From: Nitrosomonas sp.
GTDB taxonomy: Bacteria; Pseudomonadota; Gammaproteobacteria; Burkholderiales; Nitrosomonadaceae
Assembly (NCBI GenBank): GCA_016708955.1
Contig: JADJES010000024.1
Coordinates: 90,435 to 154,434 of the forward strand
DNA: 64,000 bases
Reading direction: 5' to 3'
Shown here: in pieces, positions 48,334 to 58,736 of the stretch
How the letters are laid out: every line of letters starts with the position of its first letter
Position numbering within the stretch: the stretch's first letter is position 1
Notes under the pieces: model-generated
Seen by the model: the letters and a program-made list of their open reading frames with translations, nothing else
What the model was told of the DNA's origin: nothing
The model's database searches: none
Translations under genes and position numbers: made by a program

Positions 48334-48489
48334 AATTCAAATTCAATGTTCTGATTAATAACGGGTAAACCCCCGGCCCTGACGGTGACTTCTGAAGGGT
48401 TAGTCGTTATGGTAATCGTCGTATAGCGTTCTAGTCTCAACCACGAGACTAGAAGTCAAAGATGAAGGAGTATCAAAGTTTGAGGCTAT

Positions 48490-49214
48490 GCGCTGGGATT
48501 GTAAATATCATGTGGTGTTTATTCCGAGGCGGCGAAAGAATTTGATGTTTGGCAAAGCGCAGGAAGTACGTGGACATAGGAGAAATGCTGCATAAGCTGT
48601 TAGCTCCAGGTAGTATACTCGCTATTTATTTATTGATTAAACTCCCTTCTGTTAAAACAGGTGCGGATATTTTGGAATGGACAGCTGATCATTCCAAAGG
48701 AAGTGCAACGCGCACCTTGAAAATCAGAAAGAAAGTGTTATTGTAGAAGGACATTTGATGTTGGATCACATCCACATATGCATAAGTATTACGTCGAAGT
48801 ACTCGGTATCTGAAGTTTCACGCTTTTGATTTTGTGGTAATATCGGGCGCATGCCATATTTCATTGAAAAATTGTATATTTTTCCATCAAGTGAATAACT
48901 GCGTTTAAAGATAATTTAATGGGGGTTTGCTATAAATAGCGCAAACCCTATCAAAATTATCTTCGCCCCATAAGCACTGCGCACCTTTGTAATCTTAAAA
49001 CGGAGAAACTTCAGTCTCGGTATTACATGTTGTTGATTTTATCAAAGGTAAAAATACGATAGCAATAACTCGCCAATTGGAAAGTAGAAAGAATTTTTCG
49101 GGAGAGAGTTTTTTGGTTCGTGGATATTTTGTTTCGACTTTGGGTTTGGATGAAGAAATGGCCAGAGTGTATATACGGGATCAGGAAAAGGAAGATGAGC
49201 GTATGATCAGTTGA
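48490..49214 (+). pseudogene. IS200-like Y1 transposase (tnpA) fragments
   Basis: The pieces read MRWDCKYHVVFIPRRRKNLMF, then IVEGHLMLDHIHICISITSK with the HUH motif (HIH), YSV, then, after the MITE, HVVDFIKGKNTIAITRQLES, NFSGESFLVRGYFVSTLG and DEEMARVYIRDQEKEDE. About 120 bp near 48602-48723 has no counterpart in IS200 tnpA. A one-base loss near 49204 shifts the end. It is inert. Confidence 0.78.
48810..49014. mobile_element. 205-bp MITE, copy 1
   Basis: The ends are CTGAAGTTTCACGCTTTT and (opposite strand) CTGAAGTTTCTCCGTTTT. The direct repeat CTCGGTAT lies at 48802-48809 and 49016-49023 (one extra base on the right). Copy 2 at 59697-59901 is the same sequence in inverted orientation, also 205 bp. 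It has no coding capacity. Confidence 0.92.
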
Positions 49215-49355
49215 AACTGGATATGTAGATGCCGCTCTAGCGGCTCACAAACAGCCCCTTTGAGAGGCTCCAGCAATAAGCCCCCGGCTCTGCCGGAGTA
49301 ATTTAACTGCTGCACAGCCTATATAAACTATATTTTCCATATTTAAGAGCTTATT

Positions 49356-50350
49356 GTGATAAATGATTCTATATTTTGTGGTCCGGTTTTTCTCATTGGA
49401 ATGCCTCGTTCTGGCACTAAGCTTTTGAGAGAATTACTTAATCGGCATCCTCTTATTTTTATAAATAATATTGAAACCGAATTCCTTCCATATTTTGTAA
49501 ATAACTGGGAACTCTTTGGGGATTTAAGCAATTTTGAGCAGTTTCAATCTTTTTATACTTGTATTACTAGATTACCTTATTTTATTTATCGCACCGATGC
49601 AAGGATAGTTAGTGTTCATGATTGGTATGAAGCATGTAGTGAATACACCCCCGCAGGAGTATTTGAGGCGCTAAGTAGATTAGATCTGAATGTTCCTCTA
49701 AGTAGTAATTATTTATGGGGTGACAAGTCACCATCTTATATACATCATTTGTCTCTCATCAAAAGCCTGTATCCTAGAGCACGTTTTATTCATATTATTC
49801 GCGATGTACGTGACTATTGCTTATCCATTAATAAGGCTTGGGGTAAAAATATATTGCGTGCCGCACAACGTTAGTCTGAAGGTATTGAAGCTGCTCGCAA
49901 TGCTGGTATTGATCAGCCGATGATTATCTAGAATTACATTATGAAGATTTAGTAGTGGAAACAGAGCCGACGCTAAGACGGATTTGTGTTTTTCTTAATG
50001 TAAGTTTTAATCCAAAAATGTTGACGCTAAATAAGCCATCAGAGAATATTGGGGATGCTGCAGGGGTAACGCATATTAAGTCAGATAATTTGGGAAAGTT
50101 TTCTAATGCTATGAATTTGAGCACTCTCACAAAGATTGAAGCAATTGCTGGAAGCGTATTGGCGGATTGCGGATACAAGTTAGCGCTACCTTCGCAACCA
50201 CCTATGAAGCTTTCAATGTATGAATTGCGAAAAGCACAAATATGTGATGCCATCAATTTTCTTAGGTATGAACAACGCCAAAGAGGTTTTTCTGGTGCAA
50301 TTCGTTTTTTTATGGCTCTGCGGTCAATTAATATAGTTAATCGGAAATAA
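49356..50350 (+). pseudogene. sulfotransferase family protein, nonsense plus frameshift
   Basis: A GTG at 49356 starts MINDSIFCGPVFLIGMPRSGTK, the 5'-PSB loop for PAPS, with GDKSPSYIHHLSLIKSLYPRARFIHIIRD as the 3'-PB segment. At 49872 an in-frame TAG follows AAQR where relatives have Trp (TGG to TAG). The frame then loses one base near 49920 and continues YLELHYEDLVVETEPTL to NIVNRK at 50350. It probably once sulfated the EPS or a surface sugar. Confidence 0.82.
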
Positions 50351-50485
50351 TGAATACTAAGTAGGGGACTCAGTATAGTGGCATCTATATACCGAAGTAG
50401 GGAAGCAAAATAGAATTGAAGTTGATTTTGAGTGAAAAGCTGTTGTTATGAAAGTATCTTTGTTTTAGTTGGAGGGAGTTTGAAT

Positions 50486-50632
50486 CTAGCAGGCCGTTGA
50501 AAAACGTTTTCGAGGCAGCCGATGCAAGGCACAAACAGGCGAAAAAGCGTAGTTTATACTTAATAAATGAGCATTTTAGGCTGTTTTTAACACCGTAACG
50601 GCAATGCAGATAGTTTTTCAACGGCCTGCTAG
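50486..50632. mobile_element. 147-bp MITE with perfect 20-bp terminal inverted repeats
   Basis: CTAGCAGGCCGTTGAAAAAC at 50486-50505 is repeated inverted at 50613-50632. The arms could be preceded and followed by a TA dinucleotide duplication, as for IS630/Tc1-like elements, but other boundaries are possible. The interior is non-coding. It lies in the 525-bp spacer before the amidotransferase gene. Confidence 0.8.
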
Positions 50633-50875
50633 TAGACCAACGAGTTTAGATTATTGGCTGTGTCGTCGTTAATTGTTGGCCACTGTAGATAAAAACAAGT
50701 CAGTAACCAAAAAACCAATAATTGATATTTCGTGATAAATTCAATGTATTGTATGGTGCTGCTAACTAACGATGATGTAGCTAAATTATTCTATAGCTGT
50801 CAGGTTGGCTGAATATTCAATATCATAATATTATTTAATATGACGGTACTTGTCTTTTAAGGATAAGATAGATTA

Positions 50876-52750
50876 ATGTGCGGTATTGCTGGCTTTGTGG
50901 GGCCAACCACAAAAAATATCAATTCTAGTTCAGTGTTGCGTAATATGTCGGCTATTATCAGTCATCGAGGGCCGGATGACGATGGTTTTCTGGAAACGAT
51001 GACACGCGATAGCTGCTATCAGATCGGTTTGTCGCATCGGCGTCTTTCAATTATTGATCTATCGACCGGTCATCAGCCGATCGGCAACGAAGACGGTAGT
51101 GTTCAGATTATTTTTAATGGTGAAATATACAATTTTCAATCTTTGCGCGATGAGTTAATTGCGCTTGGGCATCGATTTGCCACGGCTTCCGATACTGAAA
51201 CCATTGTTCATGCTTATGAGCAGTGGGGGGAGCGTTGTGTGGAATATTTTCGTGGCATGTTTGCATTCGTGATTTGGGATGCTCGCAACGAGCGGTTATT
51301 TTTAGCGCGTGATCGTTTTGGCAAAAAGCCATTATTTTTATGCGAAGTAAATGGTGTTTTATTATTTGCTTCCGAAATTAAATCTTTGCTCACTTTTCCT
51401 GGTATTAATGCAGAAGTGGAACCCTCAGCGATATGGGATTATTTAATGTATCGCTATGTTCCTGCACCTGCCACCTTATTTCGTGGTATCAGGAAGCTAA
51501 TGCCCGGTAGTTATGCTATTTGGGAAAAAGGGGCACTGATTGAGCGGCGTTATTATCAGCCACCGGATTGTTTGGAGTATTCCAATGTACCGTTACCTAT
51601 CGATCCTGTGGGTGTTTTTCTGGAGAAACTGGACGAAGCGGTGAACATTCGGATGATTTCCGATGTACCATTCGGAGCATTTTTATCCGGCGGAATTGAT
51701 TCTTCGGCTGTTGTCGGTCTCATGTCACGTCATTCATCGCAGCCAGTAAAAACATTTTCCGTAGGGTTTGCTGAGTCGAATTATAGTGAACTAGGTTATG
51801 CAAAAGCGGTTGCTGATCAGTTTAAGACGGATCACCATGAGCTGATTGTTTCTCAGCAACATCTCATGGAGTATTTGCCTGAATTGGTGCGTTTTCGTGA
51901 TGCACCAGTTGCTGAGCCGTCGGATATCCCCATCTATTTGTTAGCTAAAGAAGCAAGGCGAACCGTCAAGATGGTGCTAACAGGAGAGGGGGCCGATGAG
52001 TTCCTGGGGGGGTATCCTAAACATGTTTATGAGCGCTATGCCGCGTTGTATCAGTTGATACCGGGTTATATCCGGCACGGAATTCTGGAGCCCCTCATCC
52101 AAGCATTACCCTATCGATTTCGGCGCGCCAAGACAGCAATTACCAACCTTGGGTTAGAACATTTCGAAGAACGGATGCCCCGTTGGTTTGGTGCGCTATC
52201 TGATGAAGAGCGTAGAGAATTAGTCGCAATTTCCAAACCTGATATTCGTTCAAATGGTGTACAGTTTGATTCATCTTTCGAGAATAGTGCCTTGCGGCGT
52301 ATATTGTATTTTGATCAAACCAGTTGGCTACCCGATAATCTTTTGGAGAGAGGCGACCGGATGACCATGGCTGCTTCACTGGAAGCGCGAATGCCATTCA
52401 TGGATCACGAAGTGGCTGCTTTTGTGTCCAGTCTACCGGACAATTACCGGGTGCGTGGTCAGAAAACTAAGTGGATTCTACGAGAAGCAATGAAAAGATT
52501 ACTTCCAGCGACTATTTTGCAACGCCCTAAAGTGGGATTTCGTGTGCCGGTAAATGAATGGTTTCGAGGAATCATGCGTGACTATTTGTATGAGCATCTG
52601 ATAAGCCCAGCATCTATTACTCGAGCATATTATCAACCTAAAGTGCTTGAAAAAGTGCTGGCAGATCATATGGCGGGCCGTCAAAACCATGAAAAACTGC
52701 TGTGGAGTATGCTTAATCTCGAGATTTGGCATCGACAGTATATGAAATGA
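50876..52750 (+). CDS. asnB: asparagine synthase (glutamine-hydrolysing)-like EPS amidotransferase
   Basis: The 624-residue protein begins MCGIAGFVG with the catalytic Cys2 of a class II glutamine amidotransferase (residues 1-210, with SHRGPDDDGF and EDGSVQIIFNGEIYN), followed by the synthase domain with PP-loop LSGGIDSSAVVGLMSRH (near residue 270) and LTGEGADEFLGGYPKH. In exosortase-associated EPS loci such enzymes amidate a sugar or precursor; that role is inferred, and true asparagine synthesis is possible. It is intact. Confidence 0.9.
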   Translation: MCGIAGFVGPTTKNINSSSVLRNMSAIISHRGPDDDGFLETMTRDSCYQIGLSHRRLSIIDLSTGHQPIGNEDGSVQIIFNGEIYNFQSLRDELIALGHRFATASDTETIVHAYEQWGERCVEYFRGMFAFVIWDARNERLFLARDRFGKKPLFLCEVNGVLLFASEIKSLLTFPGINAEVEPSAIWDYLMYRYVPAPATLFRGIRKLMPGSYAIWEKGALIERRYYQPPDCLEYSNVPLPIDPVGVFLEKLDEAVNIRMISDVPFGAFLSGGIDSSAVVGLMSRHSSQPVKTFSVGFAESNYSELGYAKAVADQFKTDHHELIVSQQHLMEYLPELVRFRDAPVAEPSDIPIYLLAKEARRTVKMVLTGEGADEFLGGYPKHVYERYAALYQLIPGYIRHGILEPLIQALPYRFRRAKTAITNLGLEHFEERMPRWFGALSDEERRELVAISKPDIRSNGVQFDSSFENSALRRILYFDQTSWLPDNLLERGDRMTMAASLEARMPFMDHEVAAFVSSLPDNYRVRGQKTKWILREAMKRLLPATILQRPKVGFRVPVNEWFRGIMRDYLYEHLISPASITRAYYQPKVLEKVLADHMAGRQNHEKLLWSMLNLEIWHRQYMK

Positions 52751-52784
52751 TATCGTGCTGTTACCTACTAGGTAGTTAGACATT

Positions 52785-53844
52785 ATGAGAGATGTAAGCG
52801 AAAGTTTTTATATCCCGTCTTTAGACGGGATGCGTGCTGTTGCAGCGATTTTGGTTTTTGTTGCACATGCCGGTTGGTCTCATATTGTTCCAGGTGGATT
52901 TGGTGTGACAATTTTTTTCTTCTTAAGCGGATATCTTATTACAACTCTATTGCGAAGAGAGTACGAGCGTACTGGATCGATTAATTTTAAAATTTTTATT
53001 TACGCCGTGCGTATCGAATATTTCCACCTTTATATATTGTGTTATTTTTGATCGCGTTGTTCGCTCTTGCTGGGGTAGTAGAACATCAAATGCAGCCGTG
53101 GGCAGTAGCCTCACAAATTTTTTACTGGACGAACTACTATATTATTTTTTATGGGGGAGAGCATTTGGTGCCGTTTACATCGGTTAATTGGTCTCTTGCT
53201 ATTGAAGAGCATTTCTACTTTATATTTCCTTTAATTTTTATGCTGGCGATACGCCAGCTTTCATACAGAAATACAGCATTTCTTTTTTTTACACTTTGCT
53301 TATTAGTACTGATTTGGCGTTATTGGCTTATTCTGGAAGGAGGTATGTCACATGATTACACGTATTATGCGACAGATACCCGGTTTGATTCGCTTTTGTT
53401 TGGGTGCATCATGGGGGTATGGAAAAACCCCGTTGCTGATGATGTGTGGAAATTAAGTAACAATGCTATTTATACAATACTTTGCTTGGCACTTGTAGTG
53501 CTATTTTTTGTTTTATTTGGCGCAATGAGGTTTTTCGAGAAACGTTGCGATACACTCTTCAGGGAATTGCGTTGTTTCCAGTTTTTTGGCTGGCGGTACG
53601 GTACCCTAATTGGTTAATTTTTCGTTGGCTTAATTGGCGTCCTATTCGATTCTTCGGGGTTGTATCTTATACATTCTATCTCAGTCATTTATTTTTCATT
53701 TTTGCAGTAGACCGTTTCATTGATAGCAGTGGTGCAATACGTGCAATTTATAGTTTTATTCTGACGTTTTCTTTTTCTGCGTTGATGTTTTATTTGGTTG
53801 AGCATCCTATTGCAGATTTAAGAAGGCGTTTGCACAGCTCGTAA
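52785..53844 (+). pseudogene. acyltransferase 3-like membrane protein, two frameshifts
   Basis: It starts MRDVSESFYIPSLDGMRAVAAI with the acyltransferase-3 motif RAVAAILVFVAHAGW, then FFFLSGYLITTLLRREY. A base is missing near 53000, where the other frame gives RRAYRIFPPLYIVLFLIALFAL. A second change near 53525 returns to RETLRYTLQGIALFPVFWLA and ends SHLFFIFAVDRFI...EHPIADLRRRLHSS. About ten membrane segments are predicted. It would O-acetylate or otherwise acylate the EPS sugars if intact. Confidence 0.83.
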
Positions 53845-54145
53845 TCAAATTAAAAAGTTGTTTGCTATTTTCACGATCATTTTGCAGTTGTGATGATTGT
53901 TTAAGAAAGATTTAGTTGTTTAGCCCCATATTTAAGTGGTTGCCGTTGTTGTGGAGGTCGGTGTGGAAATGAACTTGCCGGTTAACGGTCAGCCTCTGAA
54001 CTTATAAGCGGTAGGGGTGAGTCGCCACTGGGCTGAGGATCACGTAGCTTTGATGAGAAAACGCCGATACCTACGATCTCTTGGCGAGAAAAATTGCCGG
54101 GCATGCTCATAAAATAGATTCTGATTATTGAATTAAAGGAGTTAT
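53845..54145. other. spacer with unrecognised sequence
   Basis: This 301-bp gap before the AlgD-like gene holds no supported gene. A tract around 53940-54120 is less AT-rich than its surroundings and may derive from an old insertion, but I cannot identify it. Confidence 0.3.
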
Positions 54146-55455
54146 ATGAAAATAAGTATTTTTGGATTGGGTTATGTAGGTACCGTTTCTGCTGGATGTT
54201 TGACTACGGATGGACATTTTGTAATCGGGGTTGATCTTAATAAAACAAAAGTGGATTTGATCAATCAAGGCACATCCCCGATTGTTGAGAAAGACATTGG
54301 GGAAATGATTGCCGAAGCGGTCAAAAACAAGCAATTGCGAGCTACCCAGGACGTGCATGATGCTGTTATTAATTCCGACATTTCACTTGTTTGCGTCGGC
54401 ACACCATCCCAACTTAACGGCAATCTGGATTTAAGTCATGTTCGTAAAGTGTGTGAACAGATTGGTGCAGCGATCAAAGAGAAAAGTGCCTTTCATGTTG
54501 TCGTTGCACGTAGCACGATGTTACCCGGTTCGATGCGTAGCGTTCTCATTCCAGCCTTGGAGTCATTCTCTGGGAAAAAGGCAGGGGTTGACTTTGGTGT
54601 GTGCAATAATCCGGAATTTCTGCGAGAAGGGACGGCTGTATTCGATTATTACAATCCCCCAAAGACGGTTATCGGTGAGACAGATACCAAAGCGGGCGAG
54701 TTGCTGATGCAACTGTATATAAAAATGACCGCACCGCTTATTCGCACTGGTGTCGAAACCGCAGAAATGGTCAAATATGCCGATAACACCTGGCATGCGG
54801 TCAAAGTCGCATTTGCCAACGAAATCGGCAATCTCTGCAAGGCAGAGGGAGTCGACGGTCATAAAGTGATGGAAATTTTCTGCCAAGATACAAAATTAAA
54901 TTTATCGCCGTATTACATGAAACCTGATTTGCTTTTGGCGGCTCTTGCCTGCCAAAGGATGTGCGCGCGCTGATGTATAAAGGAAAGAGTCTGGATATCG
55001 ACTTGCCCCTTATCAATGCAATCCTTCCATCCAATCAACGGCAAATTGAGAGGGGTATCAAGATGATCGTTGAAAAGGGCAAAAAGAAAGTTGGTATTCT
55101 GGGGTTTTCCTTTAAAGCGGGTACGGATGATCTGCGCGAATCCCCACTGGTCGATGTGATTGAATACCTCATTGGTAAAGGATACGATCTTAAACTGTAT
55201 GATAAAAATGTGAATCTTGCCGCGTTGACAGGAGCGAATCAGGACTACATTCTGAATCACATTCCGCATATCTCGAAACTAATGGCTTCATCGATGGAAG
55301 AGGTAATAAATTTTGCGGAAACCATTGTTATCGGTAATGGTGCTGCCGAGTTTCGTAATGTGCCGAATGAACTGAAATCAGGGCAAGTGGTGGTGGATTT
55401 GGTAAGGATAGTCCCTAATCAAAGTGGGGAACGTTATGACGGAATTTGTTGGTGA
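54146..55455 (+). pseudogene. algD: AlgD-like GDP-mannose/UDP-sugar 6-dehydrogenase, frameshifted before the catalytic Cys
   Basis: The N-terminal Rossmann motif IFGLGYVGTVSAGCL, VGTPSQLNGNLDL, the GVCNNPEFLREG block and KYADNTWHAVKVAFANEIGN match AlgD/nucleotide-sugar dehydrogenases closely. At YYMKP (near 54919) one G appears to be missing. The expected GFAFGGSCLPKDVRAL with the catalytic Cys is read only in the next frame, which continues to VGILGFSFKAGTDDLRESPL and ends DGICW. It would produce a uronic acid donor for the EPS; as read here, the catalytic part is lost. Confidence 0.88.
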
Positions 55456-55728
55456 TAATATCGAGAATGTAGATTTTTCTAATCGTAAGATTGAGATTAT
55501 TGTCGATATATTTAACAACAAGGGCGGATTCAACTTTGAAGTGCAACTTTTGTAAGGAAGTTTATAGGCAAGCTGCGGCAATCTGGCTTGGCAGAGCATT
55601 ATGATTATTCCATTGTATTTACATACGGAATCTGTAATAGTTGACGAATTCGAATTATTCATTTAATTCTGGTCGGCAATTTTCTATTTCGATCATCTAA
55701 AGACTATTTTGGGAAGTTGGGAAAAATA

Positions 55729-56448
55729 ATGGCAAAGAATCAGAAGACATCTTTCATCAGTGAAGATACAGAAAACTTACTGTCACATTTTCGTATAGAA
55801 TCTCGGAAGCGCCGAGCAAAAATGTTTCTAAGTAATTTCAAACTAACTCCTGAGACTCGAATACTTGATTTAGGAGGGTGGAATGGTATGCATATTCATG
55901 CTGTATTGGAGAATACCCCAGTGTTACCAGAAAATGTCTATGTTGCTGATATCAAAGAACAAGCCGTAAAGCAAGCAAAAGAGCGCTTTGGATTTGTTCC
56001 CGTTGTTATACCGGAAGCAGGTTCTTTGCCTTTTTCAGATAAATTTTTCGATATTGTTTTTTGCTCTTCTGTAATTGAACATGTAACTGTACCAAAAGAT
56101 ATGGTGTGGGCATTAGTATCTGGTCGCGACTTTCGAGAGGAAGCTCTCCTTCATCAGCGTGAATTTGCTGGTGAAATTAAGCGCATTGGTAAGGGTTATT
56201 TTGTACAGGCACCATATCGCTGGTTTCCTATCGAAACCCATACTGGGTGCCTTTGTTGTTATTTGCCGCGCCGACTTCTGGTACCACTACTACGGCTAAC
56301 TAATCGGTTCTGGATTAAGAAAGCGAACCCTGACTTTTACTTGCCGACGATGAAAGATATGAAATACTATTTTCCTGATGCAAATATCCTTGAAGAGCGT
56401 GTGCTTGGTATTACCAAATCGTTGATAGCCTGCCAGCGAAGCGAATAA
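55729..56448 (+). CDS. class I SAM-dependent methyltransferase
   Basis: The 239-residue protein (ATG at 55729 after a GGGAA-like site) has the motif I RILDLGGWNGMHIH, LPENVYVADIKEQAVKQAKE and a post-motif FFDIVFCSSVIEHVTVPKDM. Such methyltransferases in EPS loci methylate sugars; the acceptor is not shown. The next gene starts directly at its stop (56449), so they are probably coupled. It is intact. Confidence 0.85.
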   Translation: MAKNQKTSFISEDTENLLSHFRIESRKRRAKMFLSNFKLTPETRILDLGGWNGMHIHAVLENTPVLPENVYVADIKEQAVKQAKERFGFVPVVIPEAGSLPFSDKFFDIVFCSSVIEHVTVPKDMVWALVSGRDFREEALLHQREFAGEIKRIGKGYFVQAPYRWFPIETHTGCLCCYLPRRLLVPLLRLTNRFWIKKANPDFYLPTMKDMKYYFPDANILEERVLGITKSLIACQRSE

Positions 56449-57648
56449 ATGTCTTATAGTCATCCTTGCAGAGTTCTGATCTTGGTTGAGAACCTCCCAT
56501 CCCCTTTTGACCGGCGAGTATGGCAGGAAGCTACCACGTTGTATGATAACGGTTACGCTGTTTCGATAATTTGCCCGACTGGCAAAGGTTATGAGAAGGA
56601 ATACGAGATAATTGATGGGATCCATATCTATCGCTATCGCTTGCCCTTTGAGGCAGAAGGCGCAAAAGGTTATTTGCTCGAGTATTCGCTTGCTTTATTT
56701 CATACTTTTCGTCTTGCGTGGAAGGTACATTTTAAGCAAGGTTTCGATGTGATACATGCTTGTAATCCACCGGATTTATTATTTCTGATTGGTGGATTCT
56801 TTAAGTTGTTGATGAATAAAAAGTTCATTTTCGATCATCACGATATCAACCCAGAGCTATATGAAGCCAAGTTTGGTAGACGTGATTTTTTCTATCGATT
56901 ACTATTGACGTTTGAACGCTGGACATTTAAAGCATCTGATATTTCTATTGCTACTAACGAATCATATAAACGGATTGCTATCGAACGAGGTGGCATGGAT
57001 CCCACGAAAGTTTTTGTCGTACGTAGTGGACCTAAATTAGACCGACTACGAATATTGCCTCCCAAAGTAGAGCTTAAATGTGGACGAAAATATTTGATCG
57101 GTTATGTCGGCGTGATGGGTGCGCAAGAAGGCATTGATCTGCTTTTACAAGCGGCATCTTATCTGATCAAGGATCTGGGGCGCGCAGATGTGCATTTTGG
57201 ATTGGTGGGGGATGGTACCTCCCTTGAAGAAATGAAGCGGATGGCCAATGACCTTGGTATTGGTGATTTTGTAACCTTTACTGGTCGGGTGCCGGATCAA
57301 GAATTGCTGGAAATGCTAAATACTGCTGATATATGTGTCAATCCAGATGTCGCCAATGAAATGAACGATAAATCAACAATGAATAAGATTATGGAATATA
57401 TGGCGCTCGGTAAGCCTATTGTTCAATTTGATTTGACCGAAGGAAAGGTTTCTGCACAACGTGCCGCATTGTATGCCAATAATAATGATCCCAAAGATAT
57501 GGCACAAAAAATCTTACAACTACTAAACGACCCAGAACTCCGTCAGCAAATGGGGGAATTTGGACTTGATCGGGTAAAAAACGAATTGGAATGGCAGTAT
57601 GAGGCGCCAAAGTTATTGACTGCTTATAATGCTATTTTTCTCGAATAA
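56449..57648 (+). CDS. family 4 glycosyltransferase
   Basis: The 399-residue GT-B glycosyltransferase has PSPFDRRVWQEATTLYDNGY in its N-terminal domain, DVIHACNPPDLLFLIGG and FIFDHHDINPELYEAKFG, and the C-terminal donor-binding region LIGYVGVMGAQEGIDLLLQA, GLVGDGTSLEEMKRM, VPDQELLEMLNTADICVNPD and STMNKIMEYMALGKPIVQFDLTEG (E-x7-E-like). It likely adds a sugar during repeat-unit assembly. It is intact. Confidence 0.9.
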   Translation: MSYSHPCRVLILVENLPSPFDRRVWQEATTLYDNGYAVSIICPTGKGYEKEYEIIDGIHIYRYRLPFEAEGAKGYLLEYSLALFHTFRLAWKVHFKQGFDVIHACNPPDLLFLIGGFFKLLMNKKFIFDHHDINPELYEAKFGRRDFFYRLLLTFERWTFKASDISIATNESYKRIAIERGGMDPTKVFVVRSGPKLDRLRILPPKVELKCGRKYLIGYVGVMGAQEGIDLLLQAASYLIKDLGRADVHFGLVGDGTSLEEMKRMANDLGIGDFVTFTGRVPDQELLEMLNTADICVNPDVANEMNDKSTMNKIMEYMALGKPIVQFDLTEGKVSAQRAALYANNNDPKDMAQKILQLLNDPELRQQMGEFGLDRVKNELEWQYEAPKLLTAYNAIFLE

Positions 57649-57703
57649 GATTATTGGAAGGTTTTTTAGACAGATTCTAGTTAATTGTTAATGTGAGTGG
57701 GGT

Positions 57704-58698
57704 ATGAAAGTCAGTGTAATCATCAAAGCTTTAAATGAGGAGCGGAACATTGTTCGTGCCATCGAATCCGCTCTAGCAGCAGTAAATAAGGTAGGGCAGG
57801 TGAAGCAATTCTTGCCGATTCACTTTCGACCGATCATACGGTGAAGTTAGCTAGCTGCTATCCATTGCGTATTGTGCAATTAGTGAATCCGCTTGATCGT
57901 TGCTGTGGAGTGGGTGCGGAAATAGGCTATCGCATGGCGCTTGGAGAATACATTTACATTTTAGATGCCGATATGGAATTAAATGGCGATTTCTTGGTTG
58001 CTGCGGTAGCCAAGATGGAAGCCGATTCAGGTCTTGGCGGTGTTGGTGGTCTTGTTGAAGAGATGCATATAACGAATGCCGAATTTCGCCGTCGCGCATT
58101 GGATGAGGATGTGTACTGCAGATTTGGTGAAGTTGAATGTCTTAATATGGGAGGGTTGTATAGAAAATCGGCTGTGGAACAGATTGGATATCTAACAAAT
58201 CGTAATTTGCATTCCTACGAAGAATATGAGCTTGCTTTACGGTTACGAGCCAATGGGTGGAGATTAGAGCGTATTAACTGCCAGGCTATAAAGCATTATG
58301 GTCATACGGATACTAGTTTCGGATTGCTTTGGAGGCGCTGGTGTGGGCGTTATGCTTGGGGTGCTGGTGAATTGCTTCGGGAGGTTTGGGATAAACCTTA
58401 TTTGAAAGAAGCTTTGAATGGCATACCGCAGTACCGTTTGTCAGTAATTGTAGTGGTTTGGTGGTTGAGTCTTATGGTGAGTATTGTCGTTGGAATTAGC
58501 TATGCCGAGGGTTGGTGGTTATTTTCTTTGCTTCTGTTTGCGCCTTTGGTATTCGGAGTGTTGCAAAAAAAACTTTTGATAGACGGTTTGTATATGGTTG
58601 TATCACAGAATCTCTTTACTGCTGGTGTGATATTTGGTTTTTTTTCCCAAAAACGAGGAAATCCTGCTCAGCCTCCAGAGATTAGACTGGTTAAATAG
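57704..58698 (+). pseudogene. family 2 glycosyltransferase, frameshifted near its start
   Basis: It starts MKVSVIIKALNEERNIVRAIES (typical GT2 strand). Near 57798 a base change shifts the frame; restoring it gives GEAILADSLSTDHTVKLASC. The rest, NPLDRCCGVGAEIGYRMALGEYIYILDADMEL, carries the donor DxD-like DAD, GLVEEMHITNAEF, and two C-terminal membrane segments (VVVVWWLSLMVSIVVGIS; SLLLFAPLVFGV). It would transfer a sugar in EPS assembly if read through. Confidence 0.85.
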
Positions 58699-58736
58699 AT
58701 CCCAGACGTTTCATTTTATTTTTTCAAGGTGTTTTA

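Larger units (their letters stand above)
48355..49310 (+). mobile_element. IS200/IS605-like element with decayed tnpA and an inserted MITE
   Basis: The ends carry small hairpins (CCCCCGGCCCTGACGGTGAC on the left; CCCCCGGCTCTGCCGGAG on the right) and no inverted repeats, as for IS200. Boundaries are approximate. The body contains the tnpA remnant and the 205-bp MITE. Confidence 0.65.

Noticed and set aside
53930..54120. A group II intron or transposase remnant in the less AT-rich tract
   Set aside because: No reverse transcriptase or transposase motif can be read in any frame; left as unidentified spacer.
55437..55556. Short open frame MTEFVGDNIENVDFSNRKIE overlapping the end of the AlgD-like gene
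   Set aside because: It is only 39 codons, overlaps a coding region in another frame, and has no recognisable family.
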